In this document: positions 55,888-64,000 of the stretch, in pieces
Layout: every line of letters starts with the position of its first letter
Position numbering within the stretch: the first letter of the stretch is position 1
Assembly (NCBI GenBank): GCA_029959085.1
Contig: JARWIR010000005.1
Span: 5,024,501 to 5,088,500 of the forward strand
Source of the DNA: Nemophila menziesii
Taxonomy: Eukaryota > Streptophyta > Magnoliopsida > Boraginales > Hydrophyllaceae
Length of the DNA stretch: 64,000 bases
Direction: 5' to 3'
Notes under the pieces: model-generated
Told to the model about the DNA's origin: nothing
What the model saw: only the letters and a program-made list of their open reading frames with translations
Database searches by the model: none
Program-made: the position numbers and the translations under genes

Positions 55888-58006
55888 TTAGTTGTTTTGT
55901 GTTTTGCTGTTTTGTAAAAATGGCACTTTTAGAGGAGCTGTAGATGACTCCAAGTCTAGGGTTTCTTTGTCTTCTTCTACTGGTTCCTCGTTTGTTTTCC
56001 CCCATAGCACTGTGTAGAATCCAACCGCTATGATTATAGCTCCAATGATACTGCAAAATTCAAATCCAACGGCTAAGACATAGGAGACTACCTTTAGGTA
56101 TTTTGAAGTAATAAATTTACCTTCCAAGATAAAGAGTATCACCGAGAATGATTACCCCCATTAATACAGCTATAGCAATTGACAATGGTTTAAACATAGC
56201 AACATAGACAGGCCCCTTTAGGCGTATTACCCATGTCTGAACTGTGGTAATACAGCATGAACCTACTAATGCCTACACATAGTATGAGTAATCACAATTA
56301 TTTTATAATTCAAGTAATATTAACAAAGAAAATAAACTCACTTGGCATAGAATAGAGGCTAATGATACGTAGGAATTGATTCTCCATTTGCTCATGTCCG
56401 GGTCTATAAAACATGTCACTATGGCAGACATGCTACTTACGTACACGTTGTAGAAGAAGATCACTGTTGTTTCGGATGGGTATTCTTTCATAATGTTGGC
56501 CTAATTGTCACAAATTTGAAAGATGAATGACTAAAATGTTACTTTTGAATGTTAAAAGGACTAACTATGATAATGGACTAAATGAATTGTGGTTCAGTTA
56601 CTATAACTATACCTGTACAATGTACCATACTGGAACTAGAAGATATTGAATTGTGCATAAAACCCCACCAAGCATCCAATTTGATTGTGTTGAATCGGTT
56701 GTTTCCGGAGATGAATTGGACGTCCCTTTGATTATTGCTGGGCCCGCGTAAAGAGTCACTACTAGTGCACCAGCTACTGATACTATGGTCCCCGCAATTT
56801 TGGCTCGGCTCTTTGTGCTACTTAGCTTTATCTTTTCCATCCTATATAAAATTCCAAAATTTGTAAACACCATGCTAGGAGAATCGAGGAAAGTTTGTGG
56901 TCCGGTTTTTATGTGGAATGGCTATATTTTAATCATGGAAACGACTCGATATTCAGGGACAACGACCCATTTTTTGAGTTAATTGCAAAAATGGTCCATA
57001 CATTCATGCAAGTTTGCACTACAAGTCCCTGAGAGGGGTTTGGGGGTTGTGTTTTCAAGTAGAATTACACTAAAAACAAACTCTAGGGAATGATTGTGAA
57101 CGAACACAACTATTCCGGTTGAAAGTCAAATCCCGGAAAAGGGTAAGACTTTAAATAGAAATGTTAATTATTAACATCTTTTTTTTTTGTTCAAAGAATA
57201 TATCGACATCATTATTACTGAAATACCCTTCGTATCGTCAAGAATTCAGTCGGAATAAAATTTTATTTACTAGGAATACTAATGGTATAAAATATAAATG
57301 GTATTTACTAGGAATATTAATGGTATAAATGGTGAAAAAATGTGGTTATTTAAATGAAAACAAGGCATATTATGAATGGAGAGAGCATCTAATGCGTAAT
57401 ATCTTTATTCTATAAAGGAAAAGAAAAAGAATAAAAAGTTTTACGGAAAAAATTTACAAAATAGTCCATTAACTATGTCAACGTTTTTAAACGAGGCAAC
57501 ACGTATGTAAACAGTCCAAAATAGCCCACGGTTTTTTAAACTTTAATATGGATAAAGGAAAAACCTGCAAATGATGGATAAGATGAAGGTAAAAGCTGGC
57601 ACAACGTTACTAATTGCTGAAGCAAGAGTTGGAGAGCTATAACTAATCCCCATATATCCCGTCAATAAAGACACACACCTATCAAAACAAGAATCAGTTA
57701 CATAAAGTAAAGTACAAACCAAATATAGCAAAGAAAGCATTAAAATTACCCAATCAACCCCAGAAAAAGTATTTTTATCATAATGGCCCAGCTCATCGGA
57801 GGAAGTACTCTGGATCTGTAGGAAATGAAAGGCGATGGTAGAAGAATAAGTGCCGCCAAACTATAAGCGTAGACGACAAAAGTGTGGTAGCTCAGCCCAT
57901 ATAGGGTGGCGGCTTTGAATAGAGTATTGAGTCCTACATTGGCACACTCGAGAATAATGATACCAGAAAAGGGCACTATGTCTTTGTAAAAAGAGGTAGT
58001 AGCCAT
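55888..58006 (-). CDS. WAT1-related (EamA/DMT) transporter, intact
   Basis: Six exons on the minus strand (57750-58006, 57565-57678, 56613-56841, 56342-56500, 56121-56272, 55888-56050) join to 357 residues with GT-AG borders and no stops. The first EamA repeat contains [35 protein letters not shown] and [20 protein letters not shown]. The second contains [41 protein letters not shown] and [18 protein letters not shown]. About ten membrane helices are expected, and the C-terminus is acidic and soluble. WAT1-related proteins are plant drug/metabolite-superfamily members; Arabidopsis WAT1 is a tonoplast auxin exporter needed for secondary walls, but substrates of most relatives are unknown. The stop lies 328 bp from the DEG9-like stop, facing it. 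Exons 4-6 are duplicated at 7.66-8.22 kb. Confidence 0.95.
56985..57030. repeat. Dispersed motif in WAT1 intron 2
   Basis: TTAATTGCAAAAATGGTCC and TTTGCACTACAAGTCCCTG, two inverse-orientation units. Confidence 0.65.
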
Positions 58007-59605
58007 CTTTGAAAATTGAATTTGTTAATGGATACTTTAGATATCAATCAAATAGATGTCTAAGTATATATATAGGAATGTTAGACATGTCACGGGTTTG
58101 TGAAATTTAATATTTGGTCCCTGAATTTTATATTATATGATTCTCTTTTGTCTGACATTTGGATCCTTTATTAATATGTTATCATTATGTACGGGTTTGG
58201 TGAAGTTTGAACTTTTTGTTCGGGTAAAAGTTTAGGGATAATGATAGATTTAATTGCACTACAAAATTCTTAAATTAGGCAAAATATACATTATAAAATT
58301 TAAGATTGTTTAATTATAAATTTATTCATTAAATCTCTATATTTTTTTATAGAATAAGAAAATCAAAACCTAATAAGATCTTGAAAATTTGAAAAGGACA
58401 TGATTAATGGATAAGGTCGTATTGTTTTAAAAATATTTTCACCTAAAGTGTTATTCAATTTGATATTTTTTCCATTAAAAAAAAAGTGACCGTTTTAAAG
58501 TAATAATTTTTTTGAAACCTATTTTAGTATAAGTGATGATTTTTTAGAAAACGAGAGAGTAGTTTATTTTTAGAATGTAGATTTTAATCAATTTAGAAAT
58601 TATCAATCTGATGATCATGTGAGGGTATTTTAAAAAATTTGGTCCCTGAATTATTTTATATGATTCTTTTTGGTCAGAAATTTGGCTTCTTGTATTAGCA
58701 CATTATGGTGTCAGTATAGGACAATTGATACAAGGTTGGGACTGCATGATAAGTGTTGTGACTGGAATGTTGTCTTTTCTTCCGTAATACTTATGCACAC
58801 GGATTTTTCTTTTTGGTCATACATTGCTAAACAAAGGAAAAGACACAAGTGGCTCAAGATTCGAGTGCGTTGCACGATACATCACACTTCATTATGGTTT
58901 TGCTTTCCTCTTGTGGTAATATTTTTCTTCCATAATTTAAAGATATTGTTACAAGTTCCTAATAATCTAGGTAAATTATTGTGGGGTTGTTGGATCTATA
59001 AGCCGTGCAATATTTTTGAGAACTTTTGAGCTCTTAGAAGTTAAACTTCATTACTATATTCGGTTTAGGGAAAAATTGTGATTGATAATTATTTTTGGGT
59101 GTATAATTTACATGGTTGTGGAAACCATCTTTATCGTTAATAGGATATGTATGATTTAAAAAAGAAAAGTAACTGAAATCTTATGGTATAATACATGGAC
59201 TAACCTGCAATTTCTTTTTTAGTAAGACTAACATTAAATTGATACGATATATTGACCATAAGTGATAGAAGTACCTAAATGATGTATATAGTGTCGAAAT
59301 AATGTCGTATATATCTATCTAGTCACCGGAAGCTTAGCTATCTAACTTTGTCACCATCTTATCGGTACACCTACAAAAGAAGCTAATAAAAATAAAATCA
59401 CTTGAGAGGAATTTCCATAGAAAGTGTTGTTTTTTTCAATAAAAATGGTAATATATAATAGGCAATAATAGATATTAACATTTTATTTTCCATAGAAATA
59501 CTCTGGATATGTATGAAAAGAAAGGCGACCAAAGAAGAAGGAATACAGGATTTTAAGGTAATTGCGTTATAGGTGTCTATATACTATTTTGAGACAATTA
59601 CACTT
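58007..59605. other. Upstream region of the WAT1-like gene and intergenic DNA
   Basis: AT-rich. A 119-codon plus frame at 58670-59029 has no recognisable domain and no supporting context. The TATATATATAGGAATG at about 58065 may be the TATA region of the WAT1-like gene, about 55 bp upstream of its ATG. Confidence 0.4.
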
Positions 59606-60115
59606 AGGGCGGCAAACGAGATGAGTCGAGTCGAGTCGAATATTAAATATACAGGTTTGTTTGTTTAATTTCTCGAGTCGAGTCGAGTCGAATCGAATCG
59701 AGCTCAATATTAAACGAGTCGTGTCAGAAATGTTAAAATTTGTTTGTTTAACTTATTGTACCAATTTTTGGCGAGCCGAGTTCGAGTTATTAAGGAACGA
59801 TTTGTTTGTGAAGCGGATCATCCTGGTATTAGATGGAGTGTGTGGTGTAAAAATATGAAACGTAGTATGAATGAAAAAATAAAAATCTTAAAAATAAAAT
59901 GTCAAGTTGATAATGAATGTTTAATAATATATTTACACTTAAATAATATATTAATGTACAATTCATAAATATAAACGAGTCGTTTACGAACAAAGTCGGG
60001 CAGACATGTTTATTTTACGAGTTTAAATTGAATTTGAATTTGTTTATAAACGAACGAGCTTTTTACCAAGTCGAGCTCGAGCTACTCGAGAAAGGTTTCG
60101 TTCATTTACAACCCT
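59606..60115. mobile_element. GAGTCGAGTCGA-rich non-autonomous DNA element
   Basis: Begins AGGGCGGCAAACGAGATGAG and ends CGTTCATTTACAACCCT, whose complement AGGGTTGTAAATGAACG forms an imperfect short inverted repeat with the left end. Both ends carry CGAGTCGAGTCGA/GAGCTCGAGC repeats. This layout is typical of hAT-type non-autonomous elements. No matching 8-bp flank was found. Confidence 0.6.
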
Positions 60116-60639
60116 ACTTGCACTAGTTCAATAGTCCATATATTAAAAAATTTTAAACTTAATTGCACTATAGGCCTTTATATGTGAAAAAATTATATTA
60201 TACGTTCCTATTTTTTCCCTTACGTCTGAGACCAATATCATTGATCGTCGATCGACTAGATCTTCCTTATCGTAGCCTCAACCAGTCAACAATCAAGAAA
60301 ATTCTCTTAAACTTATTCATTACTTGTGTATAAAGATCTCTCTTTTTGTTGGGACGAAAATATTATTTTCTCAAATTCTTATGCTGCACCTAGATAAATC
60401 TACTTAATTCACACGATTCTTCTACCCATACCTTTTACTCATTACTTTATATATTTCCATAAAAAAATAAACTTTTGTAGGTCGTCTTTCATCCACGTAT
60501 CCAAAAAAATCTATCATGTTGATGCCATTAAATATATATGATTGATCTAAATAAGGGTTCGTAGACAAAACTATCTTCCCTTGACTCACTAGCTTGTTAG
60601 ATGATGGCAATGAAATCCTTCATTCCAACCATTTATGGA
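60116..60639. other. Intergenic
   Basis: A degenerate motif instance (TTAATTGCACTATAGGCC) lies at about 60160. A 62-codon minus frame at 60422-60610 is unrecognised and may belong to the LINE remnant beside it. Confidence 0.35.
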
Positions 60640-61060
60640 CGCTCTCTAGAGAAGCTCTAGAGTAAGATAATAGAGCCAGTAACCAGTGGAACAAACTCGC
60701 ATATCCATTCACACTTATCTCTAATAATAACACTTTACAAACCATTAAGATGATCAATATGTTGTACCAGAGGTTTTATCAATTTTACACCTTTTATTGC
60801 TAGTCAATTTGCACATGATATCGATAGTGAACCTTCCAGTGGATATAGAGCAATTCGAAAGCCCCATTTATATGCAAGATATCCCAAAAATCACGTAATA
60901 ATCCATTGTCCAAATCTGGATCTCGTAATGCCTTCAATAGTGTTTGCATATCTACTGCATTGGTCTCAATTCACACACTAGTTAAACCCCACTCTTTTAT
61001 CATCTCAGACCAAAATAAAGAGTACGCAATTTAGAATAAAAATAGAGTGTCCTAAACATG
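60640..61060 (-). pseudogene. LINE RNase H-domain remnant
   Basis: Minus-strand frames read IETNAVDMQTLLKALRDPDL and NGLLRDFWDILH, the central part of a plant RVT_3 RNase H domain, with stops and frame shifts on both sides. Confidence 0.6.
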
Positions 61061-61175
61061 ACCTTGATAAACCTCACATGAACTAATCATCCATATCATG
61101 AAATATGCCCTGAATGAATACCTATCTTGACTGATGTACACCTATATCATCCTCTTTATTCACTAATATACGTTA

Positions 61176-61481
61176 AGAGTAATGGTAGATGTCACATTTT
61201 TATCACCTTTTATGTGGCACTCACATGGGACAATTAATAAGAGAGAGAGAGAGAGAGAGAGAGTTAATCAGGTGAGAGAAATCAGTTCATTAGTTAATGG
61301 GAGTGATACATAATAGGTGATAAAATAGTGACGGGAAAAGGGGCGACGTCTATTATTACTTTATATGATTACACAATCGTTTTTCAGTTGAGAGAAACCA
61401 GTTCATTAGTTTATGGGAGCGATACATAAAAGGTGATAAAGTAGTGAAGGGAAAAGGGGGTGACGTCTATTATTACTTTAT
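61176..61481. mobile_element. MITE-like repeat with internal tandem duplication
   Basis: The left end AGAGTAATGGTAGATGTCAC and the complement of the right end AAAGTAATAATAGACGTCAC are inverted repeats. The right part is duplicated with a 116-bp period (61274-61389 and 61390-61505; AGTTCATTAGTT, GATACATAA.AGGTGATAAA). A short GA tract is at about 61242-61262. Confidence 0.65.
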
Positions 61482-61559
61482 ATGTTTACACAATTGTTTT
61501 TGGCTATCAATATTTGCGGTTCCCGATACGATATTTGAAGTGATTATCAACCTTTGTCA

Positions 61560-62760
61560 GAAGTTCTATTGAATTGAAAAATCTCTGGCCATCTCTTGTA
61601 AGACTATTTGTACTCTTACGGTGCAAGGCAACTTGAGTTTGAAGAATATGGGCAAGTGGAATAAAATGTTGCTTGTAAAGATCTTATGTCAAATTGTAGA
61701 CAAAAAAATTGTTATGAATTAAACGTGTTCACGGAGAATATTCGGATAATCATAATATTTGGGAATGGAGCATGACAGTTCAGGATTCTCAATTGATGAA
61801 GGAAATTTGATTGTTAAAAGATGACATAAAGTTGTCTTGTGGAATTGTGTAGAATATTTTTTGGGAAATTGGTTTGCCAAAGTTAAGTTGCCAATTTTTT
61901 AAAATAATGCTCCAAAAAATAAAAATAATAATAAAAATTCTGGGACGACATCATCATTGTCACAAAGTATGACATTAGCTAAGAATGTGGCATCAACGAT
62001 GCAACTAGAATGATGCCAACAATCATATAGATGCTATTAAGGATCACGTGCAAGATGGACACCCTGTGACAACCAATACATGTGTGACAACTGATCAACA
62101 CGTGGCTACAGTTGTTGAAGAAACATGACATATAGGCAACCATTTTGGTATTGACAACACACGTGAAGATGGAGATTAAGGTACCACGTGGACACGTGGC
62201 AGGTACACATGATTGGGTTTTCAACGTTGACATGTCCATGTGTTGATCAAACTAGCCAACAATTATTCACTTGTCAAATTCCAAGTGGTGGGTTGTTTTG
62301 GCCAATTTCGAGCACTATCCAACGTCTTTTGAAAGCGTCCGTTTCCCAAAACTTGGAAAATAATATATGGGACTCGTGTGTCAATCCAAAACACTTGGTT
62401 ATCATTTGGATTGAGATTTTGGGTCAAATTTGTACCAAGGATCAACTAGTACTTATGGAGTTAGATGGGGCAACGTGCTTTGTGGACGGGGTTTTGAGTC
62501 GGCTAGTCATTTGTTTTTCGAGTGCGGTTTTTTGGAGAATAGTTTGCGAAACAGTTAGGTATTTAGAGGGAGATGATCATTATTCCTGACTCCGTGAAAT
62601 GGATTAAGAAGATTAGGATGAGACATGATGGAAGACGAAAGCACGACCAATCACTTTTGCCACTATGACTTATTCTCTTTGGTAGACACAGTTCAAACGA
62701 GTTTTCAAGTGAAGGGTCCTCATTCATGAGGTCATTCTCAATAAGGTTATACTTTATACT
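61560..62760 (+). pseudogene. LINE zf-RVT region remnant
   Basis: Broken plus-strand frames contain ESASHLFFECGF-like sequence near 62495-62525 and ATMTYSLW..TQFKRVFK near 62655-62700. Both resemble the zinc-finger and WxxRN end of LINE ORF2. The 62188-62589 frame (133 codons) covers part of it out of register. Confidence 0.5.
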
Positions 62761-63164
62761 TATTGTCCCATAGACGCCTTGTACCTCATATTTTTTTTTT
62801 TGAAAGATAGTGAATTCATCCTAAATATCAATTGATTAATTTAGAGATTGTAGGACTATTCTTTACATTCTTCTTGAGATACCAATTTTATACCAAATTT
62901 ACTCTTAGAGTCTATTTGAAAGTATTTATTTTAAAGTAAAAAATAATTTTCAAAATAAAATTAGAATATTTATAAATTATTAGAAACATTTTTAAAATAT
63001 AATATTACTTATATATTTAAAAAAACAGATATTCAATATTTTCTAAAAATGTATTTAAAATACCTTTAAAAATATCAAAATACACTTTAAAGGATTTTTC
63101 GAAAAACAAACGCTAAAAAGCACAAAAAAAGTTATTCTGAATTATCTCTTGCTGAGTAAATCAG

Positions 63165-64000
63165 TTTTTTTTTTTTTTTGGACGGACACGGAAATTTATT
63201 CTGATTTTTTTTTTAGTCGAAAGAAACATACATTACCAAATAAAATATTACAAATTATCCAATACACGTTGGTTCCAAGTCTTTCCTAATCAAATTAGCT
63301 AATTGGGAGGGAGGGAAGGCACTCCAAATACCAAACAAACACCCACGAAGCATTTGTTTAGCAACCCAATTAACAACTCTATTCTTGGACCTCTTAACAA
63401 AAGAGATTTTAATGTTATACAAGTTCTTTAAAGAGATAATACTGGAAACTAACACCTTAGTTCTACTCTCTACTTTAAAAATAGAATTAATTTGATTGAT
63501 TATACAAAGGTTATCATTCTCAATAGTGGTAGAGCCAAAAGGTAATTTAGAAGCAATTTGACAAGCCAAATGAATGCCCCTCCCTTCAGCTTCCATCACT
63601 GAGAAAGAAGAAGACTCCTTAGCCACACCATCAATCACAAAACCTGTAGAATCACGAACAACACAAGCAAACGCGGATTTAAAGGAGTTAATGTTCATAG
63701 AAGCATCACAATTAATCTTAAACTCCCCAACACATGGAGGGACCCACTTAATGTTGTTATCTATCTCAACAACAGTTTCAAGAGATATATCATTGTTTAA
63801 TTCTGAATTAGACTTTAGTCTATGAGAATTATTATTTAAATCATTATGAGAATGATTTATAACCATATTAGCATCAGGTTCTTTAGCAAAGGCTATAATG
63901 AACTCATCATAGGCTTTTAGACAATTATTCACCGTTTTTAAAGGGTCAGGGACAAGACCTCGAAATAAATATTCATTTCGACCTTTCCAAATAAACCATG
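63165..64000 (-). mobile_element. LINE 3' end, RNase H domain, continues past window
   Basis: The minus-strand frame 63255-63932 (225 codons, open) contains WVPPCVGEFKINCDASMN, FACVVRDSTGFVIDGVA, VMEAEGRGIHLACQ, TTIENDNLCIINQIN and a degenerate WVAKQML segment in place of the usual ADxLAK. Upstream in the minus sense WFIWKGRNEYLFRG is the zf-RVT end. T-runs at about 63163-63178 may be its poly-A tail. The second acidic residue (Glu in MEAEG) and the first Asp are kept; the last Asp is not. Confidence 0.8.

Noticed and set aside
58670..59029. 119-codon plus frame upstream of the WAT1-like gene
   Set aside because: No recognisable domain, and the surrounding sequence is AT-rich and repeat-like.

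Overview
The window is nuclear DNA from a flowering plant, almost certainly a eudicot. It is AT-rich. The genes have many short introns with GT-AG borders, and their products match plant families (RID2-, EMB506-, WAT1- and DEG9-like). More than half of the sequence is transposon-derived. The species cannot be fixed from the sequence alone. No prokaryotic features, CRISPR arrays, rRNA genes or convincing tRNA genes were seen.

Layout. 1-4.5 kb: a decayed LINE, a decayed Copia fragment and a 1.6 kb Mutator-like element (element A). 4.9-6.5 kb: an intact nine-exon RID2/BUD23-type 18S rRNA methyltransferase gene. 7.66-17.05 kb: the first copy of an inverted duplication, holding the 3' end of a WAT1-type transporter gene and a DEG9-like gene whose first exon is split by a complete Copia element with two identical 217-bp LTRs. 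18.6-19.1 kb: a polyubiquitin pseudogene. 20.1-23.3 kb: an old Copia fragment split by a 1525-bp solo LTR. 24.0-27.3 kb: a 3.2 kb DNA-transposon-like element (C) with a long GA tract. 29.0-30.4 kb: an EMB506-like chloroplast ankyrin gene. 31.4-32.6 kb: a 5'-truncated LINE. 34.8-36.1 kb: a GC-rich element. 36.6-37.3 kb: a beta-adaptin pseudogene. 37.5-38.3 kb: a small relative of element C (D). 39.0-41.0 kb: a small membrane-protein gene, a MITE and a YJU2-like gene. 42.1-44.3 kb: Ty3-type LTR sequences around a 153-bp interior. 45.2-46.8 kb: element B, the inverted sister of A. 47.4-50.9 kb: tRNA-derived SINEs and a tandem duplication. 51.5-58.0 kb: the second, intact copy of the duplicated pair, a 691-codon DEG9-like gene facing a 357-codon WAT1-like gene. 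59.6-64 kb: repeats and LINE remnants.

The main biological points are these. Both DEG9-like copies lack two of the three protease catalytic residues, so this lineage looks like a non-catalytic derivative. One copy has been broken very recently by the Copia insertion. A short dispersed motif around GGGACCTATAGTGCAATTA recurs throughout the window, mostly in introns and gene flanks, and forms small arrays at the same intron position in both DEG9-like copies. Two unrelated DNA-transposon families carry tandem arrays of short palindromes.

The genes do not form a pathway. Each is an independent housekeeping or transport gene in a transposon-rich setting.
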